Notes: a model not told the origin generated them from the sequence alone. Numbered from the stretch's first letter, positions 16,473-25,496 are shown. The stretch: DNA of 64,000 nucleotides from Mycobacterium conspicuum (GCF_010730195.1 NZ_AP022613.1:4898001-4962000), one strand, 5' to 3'. Translations and numbers: made by a program.

Positions 16473-17657
16473 ATGACGGTGTCGCGGCTGCAGCCCTACG
16501 CGACCACGATTTTCGCCGAGATGTCGGCGCTGGCGGCGCGCATCGGCGCGGTGAACCTCGGGCAGGGCTTTCCCGACGAGGACGGCCCGCCGGAGATGCT
16601 CAAGGCCGCCCAGGAGGCCATCGGAAGCGGCGTCAACCAGTACCCGCCGGGGTTGGGCATCGCGCCGCTGCGCAACGCCATCGCCGCGCAGCGCGACCGC
16701 CGCTACGGCATCCGATACGACCCGGACACGCAGGTGCTGGTGACGGTCGGGGCCACCGAGGCCATCGCGTCGGCGGTCCTGGGGCTGGTCGAACCCGGCT
16801 CCGAGGTACTGCTCATCGAACCGTTCTACGACTCCTACTCGCCGGTGATTGCGATGGCGGGCGCCCACCGGGTGGCCGTGCCTCTGGTCCCCGACGGTCG
16901 CGGCTTCGCGCTCGACACCGACGCGTTGCGCCGGGCGGTGACCCCGCGCACGAAGGCGCTGATCGTGAACTCTCCGCACAACCCGACCGGCACCGTACTC
17001 ACCGAGGCCGAGCTGCGGGCCGTTGCGGAAATCGCCTCGGCCGCCGATCTTTTAGTGGTCACCGATGAGGTCTACGAGCACCTGGTGTATGACGACCGCG
17101 ACCACCTACCGCTGGCCGCTTTCGACGGCATGGCCGACCGCACGGTCACCATCTCCAGCGCGGCAAAGATGTTCAACTGCACCGGCTGGAAGATCGGATG
17201 GGCTTGCGGCCCAGCCAAACTCATCGCCGGCATGCGTGCCGCCAAGCAGTATCTGAGCTACGTCGGGGGCGCACCATTTCAGCCGGCGGTCGCGCTCGCG
17301 CTGGACACCCAGGACGCCTGGGTCGCCGCGCTGCGCGACACCCTGCAGGCTCGCCGCGACCGGCTCGCGGCGGGGCTGACCGATATCGGCTTCGCGGTCC
17401 ACGACAGCCACGGCACGTATTTTCTGTGCGCCGACCCGCGGCCGCTGGGCTACGACGACAGCAGCGTCTTCTGCGCCCAACTGCCGGAGAAAGTCGGGGT
17501 GGCCGCCATCCCGATGTCGGCGTTCTGCGATCCGGCGGCACCGCACGCGGACGTGTGGAATCACTTGGTGCGCTTGACCTTCTGTAAACGCGACGACACC
17601 CTCGACGAGGCCATCAGGCGGCTGGGCGGCCTGCGCGCAGCGGGAACGGCCGGCTAG
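16473..17657 (+). CDS. dapC: PLP-dependent aminotransferase, class I (DapC-like)
   Basis: The 394-residue fold-type I aminotransferase has VNLGQGFPDEDGP, NQYPPGLGI, SPHNPTGTVLTEAE, VTDEVYEHLVYDD, and the PLP lysine in SSAAKMFNCTGWKIGW. The orthologue at this locus (Rv0858c) is annotated as N-succinyldiaminopimelate aminotransferase, making lysine and peptidoglycan precursors, but the sequence also resembles kynurenine or methionine aminotransferases, so specificity is uncertain. ATG 16473 begins the conserved region. Confidence 0.88.
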   Translation: MTVSRLQPYATTIFAEMSALAARIGAVNLGQGFPDEDGPPEMLKAAQEAIGSGVNQYPPGLGIAPLRNAIAAQRDRRYGIRYDPDTQVLVTVGATEAIASAVLGLVEPGSEVLLIEPFYDSYSPVIAMAGAHRVAVPLVPDGRGFALDTDALRRAVTPRTKALIVNSPHNPTGTVLTEAELRAVAEIASAADLLVVTDEVYEHLVYDDRDHLPLAAFDGMADRTVTISSAAKMFNCTGWKIGWACGPAKLIAGMRAAKQYLSYVGGAPFQPAVALALDTQDAWVAALRDTLQARRDRLAAGLTDIGFAVHDSHGTYFLCADPRPLGYDDSSVFCAQLPEKVGVAAIPMSAFCDPAAPHADVWNHLVRLTFCKRDDTLDEAIRRLGGLRAAGTAG

Positions 17658-18109
17658 GTAGCCGAGGCCGGGTCGTCGGTGCCCATCACCCGCCGGCGCA
17701 GGCCCTCCAGCGCGGCGTGCAGAATCTTCTTGCGGGCCCGGCTGATCACGAATTCGGGCAGCGGCGCCGACGGCTCGACGGTGATGGTGAACCGGACTCG
17801 GGTCTTGTCGTCACCCTCGCGGGTGAGGTTGTACTCCCCGTGCTGACCGTGTTGGTGGATGGTCTTTTTGGCATCCCACACCATCCAGTCCGGCCCCCAG
17901 TGGTATTCGAGCAGCTGCGTGTCGAAGATTCCCATCACCCTGATCGACACCTTCACGTGGCGCGGGCGCCCGTCGGGATAGCTGTCGACGACTTTGACCT
18001 TCTTGTGTACCGCGGACCACGACGGCACGGTGTCCATGTCGGCGAGCGCGTCGAGGATCACATCCTGCGGCGCATCGATGACGATTTCCTGCGATGCTTG
18101 TACGGCCAC
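17654..18109 (-). CDS. SRPBCC/START-like protein (first of three paralogues)
   Basis: This 151-residue member of the polyketide cyclase/START-like family has SQEIVIDAPQDVILDALADMDTVPSWS, the ligand-cavity strands VKVSIRVMGIFDTQLLEYHWGPDWMVWDA, and a C-terminal helix ALEGLRRRV. Proteins of this fold bind hydrophobic ligands in a deep pocket. It is closely similar to the gene at 18137 and more distantly to the one at 19733, so these are tandem duplicates. Its stop overlaps the convergent aminotransferase stop by 4 bases. The ligand is unknown. Confidence 0.85.
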   Translation of the reverse strand: MAVQASQEIVIDAPQDVILDALADMDTVPSWSAVHKKVKVVDSYPDGRPRHVKVSIRVMGIFDTQLLEYHWGPDWMVWDAKKTIHQHGQHGEYNLTREGDDKTRVRFTITVEPSAPLPEFVISRARKKILHAALEGLRRRVMGTDDPASAT

Positions 18110-18136
18110 TATGAAAAAGGTGCAGTCAACAAACGA

Positions 18137-18595
18137 TCAGTCCTCCCCATGGCCGGCAAGCGCATTGTTCGCGACCCACGCGCGCAACCCCTCGGTGGCG
18201 GCGTCCAACACCATCTTGGTCGCACGCTTGACGATGAAGGCCGGAACCGGCCCCGCGGGTTCGACCGTGACATCGAAATGGACGCGGCTTTTGTCGAGAC
18301 CCTCGGGATGGACCCGGTACTCGATGTGCTGACCGCGCTGTCGGAACGTCTCTTTCGCGTCATAGACCACCCAGTCCGGACCCCAGTGGTATTCCAGGAT
18401 CTCGTTATCGACCAGTCCCAGGATCTTGATCGTGGCCTTGACGTGGTGGGGCCGACCGTCCGGATAGCGGTCCAGCACTTCAACTTTCTTGTGCAGCGGA
18501 GACCACTCCGATATGACGTCGACGTCCCCCAGCGCCTCCATGATCACTTCCGGCGGCGCATCGATGACAACCTCACGCGATGCTTGTACAGCCAC
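18137..18595 (-). CDS. SRPBCC/START-like protein (second paralogue)
   Basis: The 152-residue product is nearly collinear with the 17654 gene (MAVQASREVVIDAPPEVIME, EYHWGPDWVVYDAKETF, AGPVPAFIVKRATKMVLDAATEGL). It is likely a lipid- or acyl-binding protein of the helix-grip fold. It lies 27 bases upstream of the first paralogue in the same direction, and the two are probably co-transcribed. The neighbouring racemase acts on branched-chain acyl-CoA, so a role in handling hydrophobic acyl groups is conceivable but unproven. Confidence 0.85.
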   Translation of the reverse strand: MAVQASREVVIDAPPEVIMEALGDVDVISEWSPLHKKVEVLDRYPDGRPHHVKATIKILGLVDNEILEYHWGPDWVVYDAKETFRQRGQHIEYRVHPEGLDKSRVHFDVTVEPAGPVPAFIVKRATKMVLDAATEGLRAWVANNALAGHGED

Positions 18596-18652
18596 TTATC
18601 CCAAGTTAGCCCTGTGGCCACGCTCGCGGGCCGTGTTCGCGCAATTAGTTTA

Positions 18653-19726
18653 TTACCAGCCTATTTCGCTGATCGGTGTCGTCGCCGCCGGCGGCGGTCC
18701 GACAGGTCCGGCGTGCGTGCGGGAGAACCGCGGAGCGGGCGCGGCCTGCTCGACGCCGTGCGCGGTGATCACCGTGGACCGCGCGTTCAGATGGTCGTTG
18801 GTGGCGGCTTCGGCCCACGTCAACACCGGAGTCACGCATGCGTCGGTGCCGGCGAAAACCTGTGTCCACTCGGCACGGGTGCGGCTGGCGAACCGCTCGG
18901 TGAAGAGGCGTTGCATCCGCGGGTACGACGCGCGGTCAAGCTGGTTCGGCACGTCGGCGGCGGACAGGCCGAGCCCGGCCAGCAGCTGCGCGAAGAACTG
19001 CGGCTCGATCGCGCCGACGGCCATGTACCTGTTGTCGGCGGTTTCATAGCAGCGGTAGAACGGGGCGCCGCCGTCGAGCAGGAACGACTCGCGCTCATCG
19101 CGAAGGCTGCCGATTCCTTTCATGGTCCACATCACCTGGGCCAGCACGCTGACCCCGTCGACCATCGCCGCGTCGATGACCTGACCCTGACCGGAGCGCT
19201 CCCGCTCGTACAGCGCGGCCACGATGCCCAGCAGCACCAGCATCGAGCCGCCACCGAAGTCGGCCACCAGGTTTAGTGGCGGCAGCGGCGGGCGGTCGCG
19301 ATACCCCAGCGCCGAAAGCACACCGGTCTGGGACAGGTAGTTGATGTCGTGACCGGCGGTCGCGGCCAGCGGCCCGTCCTGCCCCCAACCCGTGATGCGC
19401 GCGAAGATCAGCCGCGGGTTGACCGCGGCGCAATCGTCGGGCCCGATGCCGAGCCGCTCGCACGTGCCGGGCCGGAAACAATCGAGCAGCACGTCGGCCT
19501 TGGCGGCCAGCTCCAGCAGCGCCCCTGGTTGCGTCTTGACGTCGAGGTCGACGATCCGCTTGCCGCGGTGCAACAGGTCGCGCTCCTCGGCCGGCATGGT
19601 CAAGCCGCCGGGCCGCCGCACCCGCACCACGTCGGCGCCCAGATCGGCAAGCACCATTCCCGCGTGCGGTCCAGGCCCGATGCCGCCGAGCTCGATGACC
19701 CGCACCCCGTCCAGGGGGCCCGCCAC
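18653..19726 (-). CDS. far: Alpha-methylacyl-CoA racemase (Far/Mcr-like, CaiB/BaiF family)
   Basis: The 357-residue CoA-transferase family III protein has racemase catalytic residues in place: R38, H126 in AGHDINYL, and D157 in NLVADFGGG, matching the Arg/His/Asp arrangement known for the M. tuberculosis racemase. It interconverts 2R and 2S methyl-branched acyl-CoAs so that beta-oxidation can proceed, for example for sterol side chains. It sits between START-like genes, 6 bases from the 19733 gene. The C-terminus ends in PISEIGW. Confidence 0.88.
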   Translation of the reverse strand: MAGPLDGVRVIELGGIGPGPHAGMVLADLGADVVRVRRPGGLTMPAEERDLLHRGKRIVDLDVKTQPGALLELAAKADVLLDCFRPGTCERLGIGPDDCAAVNPRLIFARITGWGQDGPLAATAGHDINYLSQTGVLSALGYRDRPPLPPLNLVADFGGGSMLVLLGIVAALYERERSGQGQVIDAAMVDGVSVLAQVMWTMKGIGSLRDERESFLLDGGAPFYRCYETADNRYMAVGAIEPQFFAQLLAGLGLSAADVPNQLDRASYPRMQRLFTERFASRTRAEWTQVFAGTDACVTPVLTWAEAATNDHLNARSTVITAHGVEQAAPAPRFSRTHAGPVGPPPAATTPISEIGW

Positions 19727-19732
19727 GAGTTG

Positions 19733-20176
19733 CTACTTCCCCTTCACCTGCAGCACCCGCTTGCGCAGTTCCCCGGTCGCGGCATCCATGGTGCCCTTGA
19801 CGGCCCGCTTGAGCACGAAGCCGGGCAGCGGAACATTGGGGTCCACGGTCACCTCGAACTTGACCAACGTCTGGTTGTCGCCCTTGGGCACCAGAACGTA
19901 CTTGCCGTCCTGCGACTTCTGCTGCGCCGAACTGACCAGCCCCCAGCTCACCTCGTTGCCGTGCCAGGTGTAGGCAACCACCTGCTCGTCGGTGATGCCG
20001 GCCGTTTTGACCTTCATCTTCACCTTGCTGGGCCGCCCGTCGGCTCCGGTCTCGAGGATCTCGGCGCTCTGGTGCGGTCCCGACCATTCGGGCATCGCCT
20101 CGAAATCGGCGATGACGTCCAGAATCTCGTCGGGGCTGGCCTCAATGACGATCTCGCGGGATTCTTTGATTGCCAT
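19733..20176 (-). CDS. SRPBCC/START-like protein (third paralogue)
   Basis: The 147-residue protein has MAIKESREIVIEASPDEILD, DFEAMPEWSGPHQSAEI, KMKVKTAGITDEQVVAYTWHG and a C-terminal basic tail (ELRKRVLQVKGK). It is the most diverged of the three paralogues. It begins the minus-strand run START-far-START-START and is divergent from kdc. ATG 20176 was preferred to the ATG three codons upstream because alignment with the paralogues begins there. Confidence 0.85.
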   Translation of the reverse strand: MAIKESREIVIEASPDEILDVIADFEAMPEWSGPHQSAEILETGADGRPSKVKMKVKTAGITDEQVVAYTWHGNEVSWGLVSSAQQKSQDGKYVLVPKGDNQTLVKFEVTVDPNVPLPGFVLKRAVKGTMDAATGELRKRVLQVKGK

Positions 20177-20241
20177 GGCCCGCACGATAGGCCAATCGGC
20201 GTCTAGCCGGGAGGGTTTGGACCAAGCGTACCGTCGTCATC

Positions 20242-21903
20242 GTGACCGATCCCTCCTACACCGTTGGTGACTATCTGCTGGACCGTCTCGCCGAACTCGG
20301 CGTCTCCGAGATCTTCGGCGTTCCCGGCGACTACAACCTCGAATTCCTCGACCACATCGTCGCCCACCCGAAGATTCGGTGGGTGGGCAGCGCGAACGAG
20401 CTGAACGCCGGCTACGCCGCCGACGGCTACGGCCGGTTGCGCGGAATGTCAGCTGTGGTAACGACATTCGGTGTCGGCGAACTCTCGGCGGCCAACGCGA
20501 TCGCCGGCAGCTACGCCGAGCACGTGCCCGTCGTGCACATCGTCGGCGGCCCGACCAAGGACGCGCAGGGCACCCGCCGCGCGCTGCACCACTCACTTGG
20601 CGACGGGGACTTCGAGCACTTCTTCCGGGTCAGCCGCGAAATCACCTGTGCGCAAGCCAATCTCATGCCGGCAACGGCCTGCCGAGAGATCGATCGGGTG
20701 CTGTCCGAGGTGCGCGAGCACAAGCTGCCCGGATACCTGCTGCTGTCCGCTGACGTGGCGCGGTTCCCCACCGAACCCCCGGCGGCCAAGTTGCCGCGCT
20801 ACACCGGCGGCACCAGCCCGCGGGCGCTAGAGCTGTTCAAAGAAGCCGCCACCAGGCTCATCGCCGACCATCAATTGACGGTGCTCGCCGACCTGTTGGT
20901 CCATCGGCTGCAGGCGGTTGACGAGCTGGAAAAGTTACTGGCGGCCGACGTGGTGCCGCACGCGACGCTGATGTGGGGCAAGAGCCTGCTCGACGAGAGC
21001 TCCCCCAACTTCCTGGGGATCTACGCCGGGGCGGCCAGCGCCAAGAGGGTGCGCACCGCGATCGAAGACGCTCCGGTGTTGGTGACCGCCGGGGTGGTGT
21101 TCACCGACATGGTCAGCGGCTTCTTCAGCCAACGGATCGACCCGGGCCGAAGCATCGACGTCGCGCAGTATCAGAGCAGTGTGGCCGGTGAGGTGTTCGC
21201 ACCCCTGGAAATGCGCGCGGCGCTCGAGGCGCTGGCCGGCATCGTGAAACAGCGCGGCGTACAGTCGCCGCCGGTGAACTCGCCGGTCGAAAGCCCCGCC
21301 GTGAAAACACCGGCCCGCGACGAACCGCTCACGCAAGAGATGGTGTGGAACCGGCTGTGCGCGGCACTCACCCCCGGCAACGTGGTGCTGGCCGACCAGG
21401 GCACCTCGTTCTACGGAATGGCCGATCACCGCCTACCCAACGGCGTCACCTTTATCGGCCAACCATTATGGGGCTCAATCGGTTACACGCTGCCCGCGGC
21501 GGTCGGGGCCGGAGTGGCGCACCCGGACCGCAGGACGGTGTTGTTGATCGGTGACGGCGCCGCGCAACTGACCGTGCAGGAGCTGGGCACCTTCTCCCGC
21601 GAGGGCCTGTCGCCCGTCATCGTGGTGGTCAACAACGACGGCTACACGATAGAGCGCGCGATCCACGGAAAGACGGCGCCCTACAACGACATTGTCGGCT
21701 GGCGATGGACCGAGATCCCCGGTGCGCTGGGTGTGGCCAATCATCTTGCCTACCGGGCGGAGAACTATGGCGAGCTCGACGACGCCTTCACCGCGGCCGC
21801 GGAGCATCAGGACCGCATGGTGCTCGTCGAGGTGGTGTTGCCGCGGCTTCAGATCCCGCCGCTGCTGGCCCAGCTCGTCGGGCCCATGGCACCGTCGGGC
21901 TAG
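20242..21903 (+). CDS. kdc: Thiamine-diphosphate-dependent alpha-keto-acid decarboxylase
   Basis: The 553-residue decarboxylase has the N-terminal pyrophosphate/pyrimidine domain YTVGDYLLDRLAELGVSEIFG, the catalytic Glu in GSANELNAGYAADGYGR, the TPP motif GDGAAQLTVQELGTF ending in NNDGYTIE, and HHSLGDGDF with the paired histidines typical of pyruvate/indolepyruvate decarboxylases. Mycobacterial Kdc acts on branched-chain and aromatic 2-keto acids. It starts at GTG 20242. An unusual Pro/Val/Ser insertion (about residues 345-360) links domains two and three. Confidence 0.92.
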   Translation: MTDPSYTVGDYLLDRLAELGVSEIFGVPGDYNLEFLDHIVAHPKIRWVGSANELNAGYAADGYGRLRGMSAVVTTFGVGELSAANAIAGSYAEHVPVVHIVGGPTKDAQGTRRALHHSLGDGDFEHFFRVSREITCAQANLMPATACREIDRVLSEVREHKLPGYLLLSADVARFPTEPPAAKLPRYTGGTSPRALELFKEAATRLIADHQLTVLADLLVHRLQAVDELEKLLAADVVPHATLMWGKSLLDESSPNFLGIYAGAASAKRVRTAIEDAPVLVTAGVVFTDMVSGFFSQRIDPGRSIDVAQYQSSVAGEVFAPLEMRAALEALAGIVKQRGVQSPPVNSPVESPAVKTPARDEPLTQEMVWNRLCAALTPGNVVLADQGTSFYGMADHRLPNGVTFIGQPLWGSIGYTLPAAVGAGVAHPDRRTVLLIGDGAAQLTVQELGTFSREGLSPVIVVVNNDGYTIERAIHGKTAPYNDIVGWRWTEIPGALGVANHLAYRAENYGELDDAFTAAAEHQDRMVLVEVVLPRLQIPPLLAQLVGPMAPSG

Positions 21904-21947
21904 GCGATCGCGAGCGCGGCGAAGCCGGGCGCAGCGGGTCGTCAGCC

Positions 21948-22133
21948 CTAAACCGAAGGCGCCGTGCGGTTCTGCGTCGACGACGCGATGATCGCCCACA
22001 CGGTCCGCCGGCAGCGCCCGCAATCGGCACCCGCGCCGCAGGCTCGGGCGACGTCCTTTGTCGTCGATGCGCCGGCCGCGACGGCCTCGCCCACCATGTG
22101 GCTGGTGATTCCGTTACACAGGCACACCCACAT
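21948..22133 (-). CDS. Bfd-like [2Fe-2S] ferredoxin
   Basis: The 61-residue protein has the bacterioferritin-associated ferredoxin pattern: C4-x-C6 at the N-terminus (WVCLCNG) and C38-x2-C41 (DCGRC), with an additional C32. Bfd proteins ligate a 2Fe-2S cluster and reduce ferric iron in bacterioferritin so it can be released. No bacterioferritin gene is adjacent, so the partner must lie elsewhere. It starts 12 bases after the upstream gene's stop and has no obvious ribosome-binding site. Confidence 0.8.
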   Translation of the reverse strand: MWVCLCNGITSHMVGEAVAAGASTTKDVARACGAGADCGRCRRTVWAIIASSTQNRTAPSV

Positions 22134-22145
22134 TGAAAAGGCCGT

Positions 22146-22775
22146 TCAGTCCTGCTCGACGCGCATCATGTCGAACATGCGCCCGACGAACAGCGGCGGG
22201 TAGGCACCCACACCGACGCTGGTCATCCACCGCGCGGCGGCGTCGGGATGGTCGATCCAGTGGCTGGCGGCCTCCTCGTCGGAGAACTCCGAGAGGATCA
22301 ACACTTCCCGCTCGTCGTCGAAAGCCTGGAAAATCCACATCTTTCGGACACCCGCGGCCGCGAACCGGTCGATCGCACCGTGGACCTCCGAGGTGAGGCT
22401 AGACGCGTCATCGACGGAAGCGATGGCGGCGATCACCACCCCGGGCGCCTCCGATTGCGGCTGCGGCTGCGCGACGAAGCGGTCGATGATCTCGCCCGCG
22501 AACACCGCGGGGATGTCCTCGACGCCGGCGGCGTCGAACCAGTCGAAGAAGACCCGTGAGCGCAACAGCTCCACGATCGGCTCGCGGCTGTGCACCCCGA
22601 TCATCACCAGCACGCGGCCGTGGTCGTGCGTCGACGTGTAGACCAGAACGTGGTGGGCGCCGATGTCGGCCAGGGCCGCTTTGTTGCGTTCCAGCAGCGG
22701 CCACACCCGGGTCGGATCCGGGACCCGGTAGTCCGATGCGATGACCATCGAGTGGATGTCGTTGGTCACCAGCAC
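22146..22775 (-). CDS. Conserved protein with two tandem alpha/beta-barrel-like repeats
   Basis: The 209-residue product is internally duplicated. Residues ~40-100 (GAHHVLVYTSTHDHGRVLVM to FAGEIIDRF) and ~140-205 (GVRKMWIFQAFDDEREVLIL to FVGRMFDMM) share the same order: strand, acidic or His turn, strand, helix, then a PxxFxG-x-(I/M)-(I/F)-D ending. The pattern suits a fused dimeric alpha/beta-barrel protein. There is no catalytic motif I can name. It starts with GTG at 22775. It is upstream of the Bfd gene on the same strand. Function is unknown. Confidence 0.65.
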   Translation of the reverse strand: MLVTNDIHSMVIASDYRVPDPTRVWPLLERNKAALADIGAHHVLVYTSTHDHGRVLVMIGVHSREPIVELLRSRVFFDWFDAAGVEDIPAVFAGEIIDRFVAQPQPQSEAPGVVIAAIASVDDASSLTSEVHGAIDRFAAAGVRKMWIFQAFDDEREVLILSEFSDEEAASHWIDHPDAAARWMTSVGVGAYPPLFVGRMFDMMRVEQD

Positions 22776-22817
22776 CCCGCTTCGTCGGATTCCGTCGCCG
22801 TGCCCTCGAGCATAGAT

Positions 22818-24272
22818 TCAGCGCAGGAGATTTTTGACCACCTTGCCGGTGGCGTTGAGCGGCAGCGCGTCCAGAAACTGCACCGATCGGGGCACCTTGA
22901 ACCCGGCCATCCGATCCCGGCACCAGCTGATCAGTTCGTCGGCCTCGATGGAGCCCGGGTAGTCCGGGGAGGTCACGATGAACGCCTTGCCCACTTGGCC
23001 GAGCCGCTCGTCGGGGACCCCGATGACCGCCGCCTGCGCGACCGCCGGATGGCTGAGCAGGAAGCCTTCGATTTCGGCCGGGTAGGCATTGAAGCCGCCC
23101 ACGATGAACATGTCCTTCTTGCGGCCGACGATACGCAGCCGACCGGCCTCGGTGAAGTTCCCGAGGTCCCCCGTATGCAGCCAGCCGTCGCCGTCAATCG
23201 CTTCCGCGGTGGCGGCCGGATCGTCGAGGTAGCCCTGCATGACGCCATAGCCGCGCACCAGCACCTCGCCATCGTCGGCGATGCGCACCTCGACCCCGTC
23301 GCAGGGCACCCCGGCGGTGGTGGCGACGTCCTCGAAGGAATCGCCCGGCAGGGACAGGGTGACGTTGCCGGCCTCGGTGAGCCCGTAACCCGTCATCAGT
23401 GTCTGGAAGGGCAACTCGCCATGGATGCGGCGGACGAGTTCGACGGGGATGTCGGCGGCGCCGGTCACGCCCGCCCGCAACGTCGACAGCTTGGACTTGT
23501 CCGCCACCGTCAGCAACGAGTGATACAGCGTGGGCGGACCGGGCAGCATCGTAATACGTTCGCGTTCAATGAGTTCCACGGCCGTGTCGAGGTCGAACAC
23601 CGCGACCGGCAGCATCGTCGCGCCGCGCAGGAAGGACGTGATGAGTCCCGCCTTCAACCCGAACGTGTGGAAGTACGGGTTGATCTGCAGGTAGCGGTCG
23701 CCCTCGCGCAGATCGGCGAGCGTCGCCCACTCCTCGTACATGCGCAGCGTCTGACGATGATTCATCATCGCGCCCTTGGGGCGCCCGGTGGTGCCCGACG
23801 TGAAGATGATGTCGGAAATGTCGGTTCCGCTCACCGCCCGCTCGAATGGCGAACCGCTGGAAAGGAAGTCCGATTTCAGGTCGATGACCGGTGTGCCCGC
23901 GGGCGCGACGTAATCCTGGCCCAGGAACCCCTTTTGGACCAGCACGGCCTTGGCGCCGCTGCGGGCGATGACGTCACCCGCTTCCTCGGTCTTGAACCGG
24001 GTGTTGACCGGCACCAGCACCCCACCGGCGGTGAGCAGTCCGAACGCGGCGATGATCCACTCCGCCGAGTTCGGTGCCCAGATGGCTACCCGTTCACCCT
24101 TGTCGATCCCCAGCTCGGCGAATGCCCCTGCGGCGCAACGTATTCGCTCAACAATCTGGCCGAAAGTGAAGCGCAGCGGACCGTCGACAACAGCTTCCGC
24201 GTCGCCGAAACGATCCGCTGCGCTCAAGACCATCTCGGGGATGGTCTGCCAGACGGCTTTACCCGGCGTCAC
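22818..24272 (-). CDS. Acyl-CoA synthetase, FadD3-like
   Basis: This 484-residue AMP-forming ligase has FTSGTTGRPKGAMMNH (P-loop), GYGLTEAGN, GWLHTGDLG, GRKKDMFIVGGFNAYPAEIE, and the C-terminal catalytic Lys in NATGKVVKNLL. It activates a carboxylate to its CoA thioester. Overall pattern and length are closest to FadD3, which activates the sterol-ring-derived propionate acid HIP, but that specificity is a guess. The GTG start (24270-24272) overlaps the amidohydrolase stop by 4 bases, so the two are coupled and are probably controlled by the GAGAAT palindrome upstream of the amidohydrolase. Confidence 0.9.
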   Translation of the reverse strand: MTPGKAVWQTIPEMVLSAADRFGDAEAVVDGPLRFTFGQIVERIRCAAGAFAELGIDKGERVAIWAPNSAEWIIAAFGLLTAGGVLVPVNTRFKTEEAGDVIARSGAKAVLVQKGFLGQDYVAPAGTPVIDLKSDFLSSGSPFERAVSGTDISDIIFTSGTTGRPKGAMMNHRQTLRMYEEWATLADLREGDRYLQINPYFHTFGLKAGLITSFLRGATMLPVAVFDLDTAVELIERERITMLPGPPTLYHSLLTVADKSKLSTLRAGVTGAADIPVELVRRIHGELPFQTLMTGYGLTEAGNVTLSLPGDSFEDVATTAGVPCDGVEVRIADDGEVLVRGYGVMQGYLDDPAATAEAIDGDGWLHTGDLGNFTEAGRLRIVGRKKDMFIVGGFNAYPAEIEGFLLSHPAVAQAAVIGVPDERLGQVGKAFIVTSPDYPGSIEADELISWCRDRMAGFKVPRSVQFLDALPLNATGKVVKNLLR

Positions 24273-25459
24273 ACCGTGATGAGTCGACCGAGGTTGCCGC
24301 CCATGATCTTCGCCTGGTCGTCGACCGACAGGTGTGACAGCGCGTTGACATAGAACGTCGGCTCCGCCAGCCCTTCCGGATGCGGCCAGTCCGAGCCGTA
24401 CAACACCTGGTCCACCCCGACGAGGTTGACCAGATCGTCGATGCCGTCCTCGAAGAACGGGCTGACGTGGATGCGGCTCTTGACCATCTCGACCGGGTCG
24501 CTGGGGAACACTTCCGGGGCCTTGCGGAAGACCTCGGCCAGGCCGTCCAGCAGCGGGGTCATCCACTTCGAACCGGCCTCGACGATCGCGACCTTCAGCT
24601 TCGGGTGGCGGTAGAGCGCGCCGTGGATCACCCAGGAGCCCACCGCGTCCTGGATCGGCCGCCACTCGTTGAGGATGCCCATCGCATTGGTCTGGAACGG
24701 CAGCATCTCTTGTTCGGCACCGTCCCACTCGGAGGTGTACCGCGAGTAGCCGCTGTCGGACGAGTGCATGCCGACCAGGACGTCGTGCTCGACGACCCGC
24801 TCCCAGAACGGGTCGAACTCGGGCACCGCGAACGACCGCGGGCCGCGGAAACCGGGCACCGGAGCCGGGCGGACCAGGATGCACCGCGCCCCACGCTTGA
24901 CCGCCCATTCCAGTTCCTCGATCGCCTTCTCCACGATCGGCAGGGTGATCACCGGCGTGGTGAAGATCCGGTTCTCGTAGTTGAAGCCCCACACCTCGTG
25001 GAGCCACTCGTTGAGCGCATGGATCAGGACGTGGATGGCGACCGGGTCGTCGCGCAGCCGCTCCTCGAGCAGGCTGGCCAGCGTCGGAAACATCAGGGTG
25101 CGGTCCAGACCCAGCTCGTTCATCTTCTCCAGGCGCGGGCCGGGCTCGAAGAACGCCGGAATGGCGCGCATCGGCTCGCCGAACAGCTCGCGCTTGCTCT
25201 TGCCGTCCGGGTTGCCGTACTTGAAGTACTCCTCCCAGGCGCCCGGCCGGGCCACGACCTCAAAGGTCGGGTTGGGGATGTAGTTGCTGATGTGGCCGCG
25301 GATCGCGATCTTGGTCCGCCCGTTGATCTGCACGTACTGGACGAAGTCCTTGTACTCCTTGGGCAGGAACTTGGTCAGCGCCTCCGGCGGCTCGTAGAGA
25401 TGGTTATCGGCGTCAAAGATCGGGAACGGGACATCTTCCCGATGCGACAACTGGCCCAT
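24269..25459 (-). CDS. Amidohydrolase-2 family metal-dependent hydrolase/decarboxylase
   Basis: The 396-residue TIM-barrel protein has a DADNHLYEPPEALT N-terminal motif, HSSDSGYSRY, the HPKLKVAIVEAGSKWM strand and the terminal LYGSDWPHPEG motif typical of amidohydrolase-2 enzymes (gamma-decarboxylase and related families). In mycobacteria these often occur in sterol and aromatic catabolic operons. It is the first gene of an operon with the FadD3-like ligase. The GAGAAT palindrome at 25482 lies 23 bases before its ATG. Confidence 0.87.
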   Translation of the reverse strand: MGQLSHREDVPFPIFDADNHLYEPPEALTKFLPKEYKDFVQYVQINGRTKIAIRGHISNYIPNPTFEVVARPGAWEEYFKYGNPDGKSKRELFGEPMRAIPAFFEPGPRLEKMNELGLDRTLMFPTLASLLEERLRDDPVAIHVLIHALNEWLHEVWGFNYENRIFTTPVITLPIVEKAIEELEWAVKRGARCILVRPAPVPGFRGPRSFAVPEFDPFWERVVEHDVLVGMHSSDSGYSRYTSEWDGAEQEMLPFQTNAMGILNEWRPIQDAVGSWVIHGALYRHPKLKVAIVEAGSKWMTPLLDGLAEVFRKAPEVFPSDPVEMVKSRIHVSPFFEDGIDDLVNLVGVDQVLYGSDWPHPEGLAEPTFYVNALSHLSVDDQAKIMGGNLGRLITV

Positions 25460-25481
25460 GAGATCCTCCTTCTTAATTTGC

Positions 25482-25496
25482 GAGAATACTATTCTC
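25482..25496. promoter_or_regulatory. Palindromic box GAGAAT-N3-ATTCTC upstream of amidohydrolase-fadD operon
   Basis: GAGAATACTATTCTC is a perfect 6-base inverted repeat with a 3-base spacer, 23 bases upstream of the amidohydrolase start. The same box occurs at 50268-50282, with degenerate copies at 26046 and 43406. Recurrence upstream of related catabolic genes supports an operator. Confidence 0.65.

Noticed and set aside
24273..25007. N-terminal extension of the FadD3-like gene into the amidohydrolase
   Set aside because: The extension is out-of-frame amidohydrolase sequence. The ligase begins at the GTG in the 4-base overlap.
25482..25496. KstR or KstR2 site
   Set aside because: The sequence does not fit AAC-N2-GTT or CAAG-N2-CTTG patterns, so it was described as an unassigned palindrome.
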